NCBI GenBank assembly: GCA_029959085.1
Contig: JARWIR010000010.1
Coordinates: forward strand, 16,947,001-17,011,000
Source: Nemophila menziesii
Taxonomy: Eukaryota; Streptophyta; Magnoliopsida; Boraginales; Hydrophyllaceae
Reading direction: 5' to 3'
Length of the DNA stretch: 64,000 nucleotides
Positions 1-11,668 of the stretch are shown here, piece after piece. Made by a program: the position numbers and the translations under genes. The notes beneath the pieces are model-generated. The model was given only the letters and a program-made list of their open reading frames with translations, was not told the origin of the DNA and ran no database searches. Every line of letters begins with the position of its first letter. The stretch's first letter is position 1.

Positions 1-1035
1 GGAGTTGAGATGTAGAAGTTATTCCATTTTATTCCACAGTGACTCAAACTTGTCCAACTTTAGCTAAACACGGGTTGGACCGGTCTAAACCTAATTAAGT
101 GAGCTTAAGGGGGCTCAAGTTTTTTTTAGATAAGTCTTTTAGAAACTCCCTTTTCATTATCTATCAAATACAACTCATAATCATCATTATTCTATATTAA
201 GGGGAGCAAGAGCCGAAGAGAAGGAGAGAAGAAAAAAGCAGGGTTTGTCGATAAACCAACGATTCTTCCTCAACAATTCATCGAATCATCTCTTCCTTAA
301 GAGTAACAATCATTTATTATTTCTTTTAATTATGATTCTTCCAACATTATCTATTATTTTTATTTCTTAACTAAACCCTCATTGCTTGAAGTTGCTTATG
401 TAAGAAATTATGCTAAGTTGGTTAATAGCTTTATTGACTTTGGGAAATGTTTAATTTAGTTTGATGTTTATTTAATTTAGTTTATTATATGATTGTTTTA
501 ATACTACCTATATTCTGGCCATATAGTGGGTAGTTTAAGTAATCAAATTTGGCACCACAATGAGTTTTAATTGCAGACATAGCATATAGGCGTCTAGTAT
601 GCAGTAGTGAACCGAGAGGTCTTGCCTTGCTAGATAGTCAATAGATTTAGAACTTAAATCATCCAAAGACATTTTAGGGTCATTCGGGAAGGGCCTCTAG
701 TGAAGGAGGGTTGCCTTCTAACCTAGCAACATATGTTAGAAGGATTGGTGAATCTCGGCTAATGCGAATTACCAACTCAACTTAATCGATAAAACAATTA
801 ACTTAGAGGTATGGGACTAGTAGCAATTCTTCAAACAACTTTCTCATCTTTAAGTTCATCTTTTATTTGCTTAGCTCTTTACTTTCATTATTAGTTTAAA
901 TCTTGTTACTTATATACTTTAGTTCTTAACAATTGAAAACCAAATAAATATTTTCTTGTTTAAGCTTACGATTAACTTATTCATATTTCAATGTCTACAT
1001 ATTTACACTACTCAAAGCATAATTATCTACATATA
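1..1035 (+). mobile_element. Athila-type LTR, 3' part (element 2, copy 1)
   Basis: This is the downstream part of a long LTR whose complete left end is visible only in copy 2 at 37,927. It carries a TATA-like segment near 192 followed by a purine-rich leader, and a U5-like region ending in T-rich sequence. No coding sequence is present. The right border is blurred because a LINE fragment follows directly, so the LTR end, primer-binding site and start of gag are missing. The assignment to Athila rests on the gag/protease remnants downstream and on the TGATG-type left end seen in copy 2. Confidence 0.6.
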
Positions 1036-1655
1036 TGGAGCCGCCCACCTAGATATGGTTCGAGCTATCTAGAAGTTAATGTAGATATGAAACGCCTACA
1101 TTTTTTTGGTCAATTTCTTAAAAAAGATTACCTACTAGGCTTAGAAAAAAACAACTTACTAATACTACTATAGAACTCAATTACCGAATCGCAAGGACAA
1201 CTAAGAATGTCGATGTTACGTCTTACACACTTGGCCAGTCTGTCAGCTACACCATTAAACTCATTTTTCACATGAATCACTTTCCAATTTGGAAATCGTC
1301 CTATCCACCTCCAGGCTTCAGAAACCATTGGGCGGATCCTCCAATCGATCCCCTTACGATGATTGATACCTTGAACCACTTCAAGGTTGTCAGAGTAGAA
1401 ATAAATACTCTAAATACCGAGATCTGCTGCAGATCTCATGGCAAGGTGAATAGCCCACGCTTCTCCCTCCACACTAATATTAATTGTTTCTCTCTTAGTG
1501 ATCTTATGTATAATTTCGCCCTCCTTATTTACTGCTTAAGATACTATACTAGATGGATCCCAAATGTTTATAAATGAAGAATCATTTAGCCAAATATTCT
1601 CGGTTTCATCCAGTAGGATCAGATTTTCTTCTTCCTACATTACTCAAGGTGTTAC
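1036..1655 (-). mobile_element. LINE 3' fragment with RNase H domain (copy 1)
   Basis: On the minus strand, 1,640 to 1,128 encodes the C-terminal RNase H-like domain (RVT_3 type) of a plant non-LTR retrotransposon. Visible motifs in order are a first acidic position in NDSSFI, the Glu in VEGEAWA and the Asp in YSDNLEVVQ, then a PNWKVIHVKNEFNGVADRLA tail typical of these domains. Two in-frame stops (near 1,537 and 1,410) break the frame. Only the end of ORF2 remains, so the insert is 5'-truncated. It sits between the Athila LTR and the Athila gag remnant, so it replaced or displaced that junction. Copy 2 keeps the longer open version at 39,469-39,813. Confidence 0.8.
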
Positions 1656-3830
1656 AAGGAAACAAATGCACTACTTTATGTTTTAATTTTTCTTAACCAT
1701 AGGTGAAAGTGAGTGGCTAGATGAACAACCATTCAAGAGAATCCTTGATCATGATGCATTTCAAGCAAGGTTTTTGGATTGTTTCTATCCACAAATTTTG
1801 AGGAAGAAAGACCAAGTTGAACTTGAAAATTTTAAAGAAGAAGTTGATGAGAGCTTAGGGGGAAACATGGACTAGATTTCAATGATAGTTGGCAAGGTGC
1901 CCTCTTCATGGGTACACTCCTCTGATGCAGATCTCTATTTTTTATAAGGGTCTTGATCAAAGTGAAAGGTTACAAGTTGATAATCTCGGTGGTGGTGATT
2001 TTGTGTCAATGGATCCTACTGAGGCCGCACAAGCAATGGAGAAACTTACTGACATTAAAAAGTTGGCCAGTCTTGCTAACGCAAAGAGGTGTTTTAAATT
2101 ATATTAGTGAGACCGTGATAGATGCCAAGTTTTCTACATTGGAGGATTAATTTAAACAGTTTGATATGGATGTGAAAGAAGGATTCCAAATTCATTTAAA
2201 TATTCTAATTGTGTCGCTAATGATAATGGTTGGGAGGATTGTCTAAGCAACCTAGAATCCGTGGTGTTCATATCCAATCGAGGTAACCACAATGTTGTTG
2301 GTCATGGCTATTGCAACCTAACCGTAATCATCCCAGATTCCAATGATCAAATCCTAATGGGGCGACAAATCAAGGAAATTATCAACAACGCCCCCAAGGA
2401 CAAAATTTTCAACCAAGACCTCAAAATCAATTCCAAGGAGGCCAAAAGCCCGTTCAAGATTCTTATTTTGAGAGTCATTACTCAAAAAGCACTTCCCGAA
2501 TATCCACAATAAAGTACCTCGCATTCTCTTACTTGATGACTCAAGGGTATTTGAATTCCAATCAAGAGGCATGGAAGTCCAACAATAAGAGAATAAATGA
2601 ACATTCACTGGCATTAAAAATGCTTGAAAATCAGGTATCTCAAATTTCTAACCCTATTAATATGAGGCCATAACTACCTAACAATATTGAGAACCCGCGG
2701 AAGAATGAAGAGTATAACACGATTGTGCTAAGAAGTGGGAAGCAATTACCCTCATCTTGTACAATGGTGAAAGAGAAAGAGTAAACCTCCGAGATGAAAG
2801 AGGTAGAGGAAGACATATAAGAGGTTGTTTACGAAGTGAATGACCCGGTGATCATGAAAGAAATTGTTGAAAAGATGTTCATAGCTAATAAGAAGAAAGA
2901 AGAAGTTGTTAGTGAGAATCGACCTCCTGCACGTTTTCCTATACATGTCCAAGATAGGAAACATGACAAAGAGTACAAGAAGTTCATGAACATGGTGAAG
3001 AGATTACAAATTAATTATCCATTTGTGAAGCCATCCAAGGTATTCCAAAGTATTTGATTTTTATGAAGGAATTTATCTCCAACAAACACAAATATTTTGA
3101 CGGGGAGATGGTTGGTTTGCTGGATGAATGTCATGCTATTTGTCAAAACAAGTTCCCTCCAAAGTTGAAAGATCCCACGAGTTTCAATATTCCTATATCC
3201 ATTGGTAAAGAGTGGACCATGAGAGCTTTATGTTATTTGGGTACGCGTATTAGTCTCATGCTAAATCATTATTCGAGAAGTTAAGGATTGGGCACACGAG
3301 TCCTACTACAATGGTTTTACAAATGGCGGATAGGACGTTTTCCCATCCTGAATAAAAGGTAGAGGACATACTCGTTAAGGCAAGTAACTTTATAATTTGT
3401 TGTGCTTTTCTTATTATTTCCTACGACGCAGATAAGAATTGGCAAATCATTTTGGGAAACCATTCTTAGCCACATGGCGTACTTTGATTGATGTAGAGAA
3501 TGGATAATTGATCATGAGAGTGCAAGACAATGATGAGAAGTGTAGTGTATTCAAGGGGATGAAGTTCCGTGATCCTCTAGAAGATTGTTTCCGCTTGGAC
3601 ACATTAAATCAGGTAGAAAAATCCAATCAAGGTTTTGGAAACCTATGGTTTGGAGGAGAAAGAGCTGAGAATGAAATTACCATTCAAAGATCTTCATAAC
3701 CTTAAAAGGGGTCGTAGAGAGCCAAGAAGAGCGTTAAAAAGGTTCCCAGGGAACCTAAAAGAAAGTGGAAAGAGATTGAAAAATCCAGATCCCCCAAAAC
3801 ATCCCAAAAGCGCAAGATTTTTTTGAGTGG
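1656..3830 (+). pseudogene. Athila-type gag-protease remnant (element 2, copy 1)
   Basis: Broken plus-strand frames resemble the gag and protease of the better preserved Athila element at 7.6-9.8 kb. Around 1,890-2,090 a gag segment (LHGYTPLMQISIFYKGLDQ) matches LHGYSLELQLRIFYRSLGE there. At 2,836-3,290 the region before the protease is readable (DGEMVGLLDECHAICQNKFP, then a decayed KALCDLG-like core), and 3,480-3,600 keeps the end of the protease with a GDCFRMD-like DCFRLD. The protease core is disrupted by frameshifts and stops. Reverse transcriptase, RNase H and most of integrase are absent: the frame passes from just after the protease into an integrase C-terminal remnant. It is a non-coding, internally deleted derivative. 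Confidence 0.8.
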
Positions 3831-4323
3831 CCCATGCGAGGTCACAAGAGTTGTTTTTGAATGGTTAGTTGAAGTTTAGACTAAGAAGGGATGCAAACCT
3901 CGCTTGGTAGAAGTTAATTGCCTTACCCACTGTTGGGGAGGCTATGTGAGAAATAATTGACCTAGAGGTAACACGTTGAACTTCAATGACGTTAAACAAA
4001 AGTGATTCTTGGGAGACAATCCATGTTTGTAATGTTTTAGCAGTTCTATTTTATGTCTTTAGTGTTTATTAGTTTGTTTTATTTATGTATATTACGTAAT
4101 GATAAGGGTATGGAGTGTTTTTTAATATGAAGGTGAGTAACCGTTTGAGTTTAGGGTTAAGAAATTTGGGAATATTTGAGCTCAACAGCAGGTCTCTGTG
4201 GTACACCGCACCCTACCTACGGTGCATCACGAGGCGCCAGACTGTCACAACGATAGACCCACGCTTAAATAGGTCAGAAAGAACTGATAATTTTGTGGTT
4301 CACCGCACCTTAACTGCGGTGCA
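3831..4323 (+). mobile_element. Element 2 integrase tail and 3' untranslated region (copy 1)
   Basis: A short frame near 3,830 (SGPCEVTRVVF) corresponds to the SVPYVVTKVTPHGAIEIE tail of the other Athila integrase. It is followed by a GTAAC...ACGTTAAACAAAAG block that matches 12,900-12,935 of the second Athila element. From about 4,185 the sequence turns GC-rich and carries two inverted-repeat pairs of the form CACCGCA...TGCGGTG, at the same relative position where the second element has its CCGG palindromes. The unit ends where the CACTA terminus begins at 4,324; no 3' LTR of this element is visible. Confidence 0.6.
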
Positions 4324-5004
4324 CACTATTGGATTCGCGTGGTTTCGCGACGACACAGGTCGTCGCTAAACTCTCACATTTCGTCACTAATTTGTCGTCT
4401 CTATTCCTTCGTCGCTATTTGGCCCATTAGCGACGAATAATTGTGATTTCGTCCCTAATCACTCAGATTTTTAACCACGAGGCCTAGCGTCGGGAATTCA
4501 ACGACTTAGCGACGAGACATTAGCGACGAAAGGTCGTCGCGAATTTATGAATTAGTTTTTCTTTATTTTTAATCGCTAATTTATTAAATGAATTTTCTTT
4601 TTTTTTAAATAATTTAACTACGAAATAATAGCGACAGATTCGTCGTCGCAATTATTTTTTTTTTTTTTAATATTGCCGTAAATCATTACTTATTTTTTAA
4701 TTTACGTGTTAGCGACGACCCAGTTGTCGTCGCTATTCATATATATTATTTTTTTATTTTTTGTTTTTTTTAATTTAAATTTTAGATTTTTTTATTTAAA
4801 TTTTAGTTTTTATTATTATTTTGATTTTAAATATAATGAAAAATTACAAATAAATAAAAATCCAAAAATAAAATACGATAATTCGATGGAAATATTAAAC
4901 GTGAAGTCAAAGTCAAACGTAGTCAGAGTCAAAATCAAAGTCAAACATACGAAATAAACTTAAAAGTCTCAAAATTATAAACCAACCAAATAAAAAAATA
5001 TAAC

Positions 5005-6654
5005 TCAATCATCACTCAAGTTGTGCTCTTCTTCATCTTCTCCTCTCTCCTCATCTTTTCTCTCTTCATCTCGTCTCTCTTTATTAGTGGGCCCGGGTTT
5101 GCTGATCGGCTGAAGTCCTTGGGCGATTCTCATGCCGTTTAACGCTTCGTAGAGAGTGTCTGCCATGCTCGGGGGTTGACTCGGCCGACTAGAAGAAGAT
5201 GTGGGCCCGGTCGATGCGGAGGATGGATCCGGTATAGGTTCAAGTCCTTGATCCGCGCGAAGCTCGTTCATCCCAGCCAGAATCGCCTTAAGCAGCTCCT
5301 CGTTCTCCCTGTCCGGCTGTGTAAAGGATTCCTGGATCGTTTTCGGACCGGAGCAATGGTAGGCACCCATTATTTAATCTTGGGTGGGTGTAGGACCTCC
5401 ATGATAGTCTCGAGCATGGCATCCATCTACTCCTTGACTAGTAACTTCAGCTCCATCCGCTCCGGCCTGCACAACCTTCTTCTTCATCTTCTCCCGAAGA
5501 ACACCCTGTCATTAGATTTCAATTTAAAAATAAATTAGATTAATAAAAAAGTAAAGTTAAAAATAAATAATTAATTTAAAGAAATTTAAAAAAAAACTTA
5601 CACTAGCTTTCTCCAAACGCTGGTCACGCCAGCTATCTGTAGCTGCATCGTAAGACATGTGGTCAAAATAGCCGCTTAAAGGAGGAAACTCCATCTCCTC
5701 CTGGGTCTCATCATATAAAAACGTCAACGGCTCTTTCGTCACCGTCTTCAGCTTCCCCTGGACAGTATACAATAATAAATATTAATTAGTTAAAAATTAA
5801 ATTAAATAAAATAGTAAATTAAATTTTAATTATTAAAAGTTATACCTCTATAATCACCTCCCGAGTCTGGGACCAGTTCCTTGACCCTGCCTTGCTCGGA
5901 ACTGTCTGCAGCTCTCGATTCTTTTTGTTTATCTCAGCCTAACTCTGTTACAAATAATAAATAAATAGTTATAAAATTAATAAATAAAGACGTATAAAAT
6001 AATTAATAAATTATTTTTTTCTACCTTTTTCGCCTCGTCATCCAACATCTTCTTCGTCGCCCCCCAATGCTCCGGTAGAACATCTAGTGGATCTTCACCC
6101 GTAAAGTAGTAGTCGTTCTTCAAATCCGACTTCCATCGCCTGTAGGATCCGGAAGTCATCGTATTCAACCTCTTAACAATCTCATTCCAATCGTCTCGCC
6201 TCCTCCACTCCTCCAAATCAAAAAACAGGTGCAGTCGCTGCATAATTACCCCTGTGTTATGGTCGGGGACATCTGACCATCCTCTGTAGCACGGAGGAAC
6301 AACTTCTCGAACTGCATTACCTACTACCTGACCCACGTGTTTGCTATATGGGCCTACGAAATTCCACGTGCCGTCTATAACAGAAAAGTCAACTGGAATG
6401 GGCCAGCCGACTCTCTTCAGGGTCTCCTAAGCTGTCCGGATGGATGTGGAAGCTTTAGGTCTCTTCTTTTACGTTCACCTGTTTTAGTGAAAATTATTTA
6501 TTAATTATATATTTTCTTAATTGAAATTATATTAATTGAAATTATATTAATTGAATTTTTTATTACCCGATGGTTGGGCACAATCGGCATTAGAACGATT
6601 AGGACCCCTCGGGGGATCGTTACCCATTCCGTCTCCGCCGTGACTCCTACCCAT
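5005..6654 (-). pseudogene. CACTA transposase-like gene (Transposase_24, PF03004-like), copy 1
   Basis: A spliced minus-strand gene can be read. Exon 1 starts at 6,654 (MGRSHGGDGMGNDPPRG). A long exon to about 6,028 carries VGPYSKHVGQVVGNAVRE and RRRDDWNEIVKRL...RRWKSDLKNDYY, typical of the Ptta/En/Spm family. A short exon holds AEINKKNRELQTVPSKAGSR, then an exon with GYFDHMSYDAATDSWRDQRL, and a last exon with an acidic, proline/serine-rich tail ending at 5,005. Introns have GT/AG borders. The family binds element ends or acts with a separate transposase. Frameshifts break the second exon and the last exon (around 5,330), so this copy is inactive; copy 2 has a longer intact last exon. Confidence 0.75.
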
Positions 6655-6689
6655 AACAGCAGCCACCTATAAAATTTAGTAATTAGTCA

Positions 6690-7290
6690 TTTACTAATTA
6701 TATTTTAGTCCTTATAAAACTTTATAAAATTGCAAATAAGTCCAAATTTTATAGAATTGCAAATTAACCCTAATTTTTTTAAAATTGTATTTTTGTCCTT
6801 ATTTTTTTAATAATTGCAAATAAGTCCTAATTTTTTGAAAAAATGCATTTTTGTCCAAGTTTTTTTATAATTGCAAATAAGTCCTAATTTTTTAAAAAAT
6901 TGCATTTTTGTCCAAGTTTTTTAAAAATTGCAAATAAGTCTAATTTTTATTTTTAAAATTGCATTTTTGTCCAAGTTTTTTAAAAATTTCAAATAAGTCC
7001 TAATTTTTTTAAAATTGCATTTTAGTCCTATTTTTTAAAAAATTCCAAATAAGTCCTAATTTTTTTTTAAAATTTCATTTTTATCCTAAATTTCTTTAAA
7101 AATGCTTCTTAGTCTTATTTTCTATTTAATTGCATTTTAGTCCTATTTTCTATTTAATTGCATTTTAGTCCTATTTTCTATATAATTGCATTTTAATTCT
7201 ATTTTTTATGAAATTTCATTTAAGTCCTATTTTTATGAAATTGCAAAAAGGTCCTTTTTTTAATAAAATTGCATTTCAGGCCTTACACAT
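6690..7290. repeat. 57-bp degenerate tandem array inside the CACTA element (copy 1)
   Basis: Alternating blocks of the type TTGCAAATAAGTCCTAATTT and TTGCATTTTTGTCCAAG recur. Successive TTGCAAATAAG blocks fall at 6,814, 6,871 and 6,928, a period of 57 bp. The array decays rightwards into shorter TTGCATTTTAGTCCTATTT repeats. It is AT-rich and lies upstream of the minus-strand CACTA gene. Copy 2 has the same array at 45,914-46,490, but a LINE has inserted at its left border. Confidence 0.85.
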
Positions 7291-7620
7291 ACAAAATAAA
7301 CATATTGCAAATAGGTCCCTATATCTTAAAACACAATCAAATTAAAATAACACACCAACTATTACAATAAAAATACAAAAATCATATCAAAACCCTAATT
7401 TTAAACAAAGCCCAATTACATGTTGTTTCTTAACACAAAAAAAAATACCAAACATCCCAGAAATATATACATAAATCTCGGAAATCATCAAATCATACAA
7501 ACATTCATGAATTCTTTCAACCAAAAAAAAAATTGCAAGTTTGATTCGGAAATTGGAACCTGTTACCTCCACTGGGACTCTGTCCTCCCGCAATTCAAGG
7601 AATTCGATTCAGACCAGACG

Positions 7621-9772
7621 CGGGTATGATTAACCAGTTTACAGTTATTGGACAGTATAGTGGCGCAGCTCGTGAAGACCCTATTCGCGCTATGTACAAG
7701 TTTATGCAAATTTGTGATGCATATGTCACCCCTGGAGTAACCCAAGAGCAAATGTACTTTCATATGTTTCATTCTTCCTCACCGGAGGAGAAAGCGAGTG
7801 GTATGATAAACAACCACACGATGCGATCTTGACTTAGGATCAACTTCAGACAGCCTTTTTCGACAGGTACTATCCTCAAAGTGTTTGACTTAGTGGGCAA
7901 TTAGATATTGTTAGTTTTTGCCAAGAGCCAAGAGAATTTGTAGGTGTTGCATGGACTCGTTTACAATCTTTATTACGCATGTTCCCATTACATGGGTATT
8001 CTCTTGAATTACAGCTTCGGATATTTTATCGAAGTTTAGGTGAAGTCGCGAAAGAAAAGATAGATACTATGTGCCAAGGTGGTCTCATGATGGTCACAAC
8101 TAATCAAGCTCTGGCTATCATGGACAGAATTGTGAAGAATGAAATGAGTTGGCAAGCTTCGAAATCATCGGTTAGAACTTCTGAAAGAGGTACTTTGAAT
8201 CTAGACACGGGAACTACATTGAACGCTAAGATTGCCGCACTTGAGAACAAGATGAAAAAATTATCTATGTCAAATAAAGCTGTGGTAAACGTTGTTAATG
8301 AACCAGAATTATGTTCTAGTTGTGGAGGAGATGATCATAGCTGGGAAGAATGTGCCAACAACCCATAATCCGTTTATTTCGTTAACCAGTGAGGTAATTA
8401 TTCAGGTGGTCAAGGGTATGGAAACCAGAACAGAAATCATCCAGGCTTTCAGTATTCGAATCCACATAGGGTAGCCAATCCAGGAAACTATCAACAAAGG
8501 CCTCAGGAGAACAATTAGCAGTTTAAATAGCAAAACCAATACCAAGGAAATCAACCTAGAGCCGATCATGACGCCTATTCCGACACGTTAGCTCAAAAGG
8601 CGCTTCCTTCTCGACCTCAAGAAGGCACAATTACCGCAAGTGAGTTAGCACTTACTGTGGCGAAATACATGTCCGATGCAGAAAGGAGGTCAGAAAAAAT
8701 CAAAAACCAGCTATCTCGATTCATGGAGGATACCCACACGAGAGAAAACAAGATGGAGGAGAAATTAAAATCACATACCGCTTCGTTGAAAATTTTAGAG
8801 AGTCAAATATCAAAGATCGCAAACAGTTTAAATATTCGAGGCCAAGTCCAACTCCCGAGCGACACAGAAATTCCTAAACAAAGGGAGGATCGTAACACGA
8901 TCAATACATGAAGCGGTAAGATATTGCAACCCCCACCCTTCCCGGTTATGAAAGAAAAAGAAGTTACTAGGAAAGAAACCCCGTTGGAGGAAGTGGAAGA
9001 GAAAGATAAAGAACCTGAAGTAGTAGAAGTGGAGAAGATTCCGGAAATTCCGAAAAAGAAAGATGTTGCACAAACCCGTCCCCCTCCAACTTTTCCCTCT
9101 AGAGTTCAGAAGAAAGGAGATATGGTTAAATATCAAAGATTTTTGAATAGGGAGAGAGGTCTCAATATTAACATTCCGTTGTTAGAAGCTATCAAAGACA
9201 TACCAAAATACGTGAAGTTTTTAAAGAGGGCCCTCACCAACAAGAGACCATACTGTGATAATGAAATGGTAGGATTACCTGAAGAGTGTAGTTCCATCTG
9301 TCAAAGTAAGTTTCCACCTAAGCTGCTTGATCCTGGGAGTTTTACGCTTCCAATTTTGATTGGTAGTGAGTGGAAAGGAAAAGCTTTATGCGATTTAGGC
9401 GTGAGTATTAATCTCATGCCCAAATCAATTTTTGATACGTTGAAGATTGGAGATATGAGACCTACCTCTATGGTCCTACAAATGGCGGATAGATCCCTCG
9501 TGCATCCTGAGGGAAGAATCGAAGATGTCCTCGTTAAGGCAGGTACTTTAGTTTTTCCTGTTTATTTTGCTATTCTTGAATACGACGCAGATAGGAATGT
9601 CCCCTTCATTTTGGGAAGACCATTCCTAGACACGGGGCGTACTTTAATTGATGTAGAAAACGGAGAATTAACCATAAGAATCCAAGACGAGGAGGTAAAA
9701 TTCAATGTATTTCGAGCCATGAAGTTCCCAAATGTTCCCGGAGATTGTTTCCGAATGGATATAGCGTAACAC
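7621..9772 (+). pseudogene. Athila gag and protease (element 1, copy 1)
   Basis: Gag begins at about 7,626 (NQFTVIGQYSGAAREDPIRA) directly against CACTA sequence and is interrupted by stops at 7,830, 8,366, 8,518 and 8,909 and by a frame change near 7,850. It keeps a CSSCGGDDHSWEEC zinc knuckle (CX2CX4HX4C) at about 8,313. From 8,924 one frame runs to 9,769 with an acidic/lysine-rich linker and the aspartic protease region. Its active site reads CDLGVSINLMPKS, with L in place of the T of DTG as is usual in Athila relatives, and the flap end is ILGRPFLDTG. A TAA at 9,767 separates it from RT; copy 2 has a sense codon there. The 5' LTR, primer-binding site and true gag start are missing. Confidence 0.88.
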
Positions 9773-11668
9773 GCCACGCAAGAGGTATTTGATTTTTTTA
9801 ATTATGATGACATCTTGCAGGCCGCATTAACACTAGATTTACCGGAGATGATGGAAGAGCTTTCCGAAACAGTGGCAGCTCTTGATTCTGAGAATCCAAA
9901 GTATAGGCGTCTAGCCTACAAACCGTTACGTGATGCAGGGGAGATTGAACCTCCAAAGAAACCATCTATTGAGTCTCCCCCAAAGCTAGAAGAGAAACCA
10001 TTTCCGTCACACTTGAGGTATGCATATTTAGGTGCTAATAATACCCTACCTGTTATTGTTTTAGCTACTTTAACAGGTCCTCAAGAACACAAACTGTTGC
10101 GTATACTAAGAGCCAATAAAGAGGCGATAGGTTGGACTTTTGTTGATATCAAGGGTATTAGTCCCTCCTATTGCCAACACAAGATCATTATGGAGGATAA
10201 TAGTACACGTTCAGTTGAAGGACAGAGAAGGTTGATGCCTGCAATGAAGGAAGTGGTGAAGAAAGAAGTAATCAATCTGTTAGCTGCGGGGATCATCTAC
10301 CCCATAGCTAGTAGTGATTGGGTGAGTCCAGTTCAATGCGTACAAAAGAAGGGTGGTATCACTACCATCATGAAGGACAAAAATGAAGCTATACCCTCAA
10401 GAACCAAAGTTGGTTGGAGAGTATGTATGGACTATCGTGAGTTGAACAATGCGACTAGAAAAGAGCATTTTCCTCTTCCATTTATTGATCAGATGTTGGA
10501 CAAGTTAGCCGGTAGAGAGTATTATTCTTTCTTATATGGGTATTCCGGTTACAACCAAATTTGCGTAGATCCAGATGACCAACATAAAACCACATTCACA
10601 TGTCCTTTTGGTACTTTTGCATACCAAAGGATGCCTTTTGGATTATGTAATGCACCTGCTACTTTCCAACGTTGCATGATGGCAATTTTTGGAGACATGA
10701 TTGATCGATTTGTTGAGGTATTCATGGATGATTTTTCAGTTTTAGGAGATAACTTCGATGATTGTTTGCAGAATCTAGAAAAAGTATTAATTAGATGCAA
10801 GGAAACCGATTTGGTCTTGAACTGGGAGAAGTGTCACTTTATGGTTCGCGAATGTATAGTGTTGGGAAGCAAGGTATCAAGTGCTGGTTTAGAAGTTGAT
10901 CGTGCGAAGATTGAAGTTTTCAAAAACTCTTCCCCTCCTGTTTCTGTAAAAGGGGTAAGGAGTTTTCTAGGCCATGCTGGGTTTTATCGCCGTTTTATCA
11001 AGGACTTCTCTAAAATTTCAAAACCTTTGTGTAACTTACTCGAGAAGGACACCAAATTCCTTTTTGATGAAGCTTGCATGAAGGCATTCCAAGAGCTTAA
11101 AGAGAAACTTATTACTGCGCCGATTGTGCTACCACCTGATTGGAAGATTCCCTTTGAAGTTAAGTATGATGCCAGTGATTCTGCTATGGTTGCGGCGTTG
11201 GGTCAAAGAAAAGATGAAGTGTTCCACTCGATTTACTATGCAAGCAAGACCTTCACCATTGCTCAGATTAATTACACGGTAACTGAGAAGGAACTTTTAG
11301 CGGTTGTTTATGCCTTTGACAAATTTCGTTCCTATCTCCTTGGGGCGAAAATTGTTGTATTCACCGATCATTCCGCTATTAAGTACCTTATGGAGAAGAA
11401 AGACGCGAAGCCATGGTTGATCAGATGGGTCTTATTGCTACAAGAGTTTGATTTGGAGATTCAAGATAGAAAGGGGTGTGAGAATCAGGTTGCGGATCAT
11501 CTGTCACGTTTTGAAGGTTCAGAGTCGGATAGTAGTCCTGAGTTAGTTAATGAAACATTCCCCGATGAAGGTCTATTTTCTATACATGATGTTACTCCGT
11601 GGTATGCAGACATTGCAAATCTTATTGTAAGTTACAAGGAGCCACTTCACAAGATAAGAAGAATTTGA
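9770..11668 (+). pseudogene. Athila reverse transcriptase and RNase H (element 1, copy 1)
   Basis: This 617-residue open stretch continues the protease frame after one stop. RT motifs run from [20 protein letters not shown] through [11 protein letters not shown] and GYSGYNQI to the catalytic box VFMDD at 10,718-10,732 (the usual Y is F, common in this lineage) and [12 protein letters not shown]. RNase H follows with its acidic residues in [15 protein letters not shown] and FTDHSAI. It would copy element RNA to DNA in cytoplasmic particles. Compared with copy 2, the GYSGY context has Y for D (FLYGYSGY against FLDGYSGY). The frame ends at a TGA near 11,666, where a frameshift leads into integrase. 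Confidence 0.92.

Larger units (their letters stand above)
4324..7620 (-). mobile_element. CACTA (En/Spm) transposon, one end missing (copy 1)
   Basis: The left terminus reads CACTATTGGATTCGCG; copy 2 has the better preserved CACTACTGG at 42,640. Inside it are dense subterminal GCGACGAC/GTCGTCGC repeats up to about 4,740, a hallmark of CACTA elements. A minus-strand gene of the plant Ptta/En/Spm type fills 5,005-6,654, and upstream of it lies a 57-bp tandem array. On the minus strand a splice-donor-like CAGTGGAG/GTAACA near 7,565 suggests a 5' leader exon. No matching right terminal repeat (CCAGTAGTG) is found before Athila gag begins at about 7,621, so that end has been lost. Confidence 0.75.

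Noticed and set aside
4190..4320. Rho-independent terminator or riboswitch at the inverted repeats
   Set aside because: Plant nuclear retrotransposon context; the hairpins lack a bacterial setting and lie inside an element 3' region.
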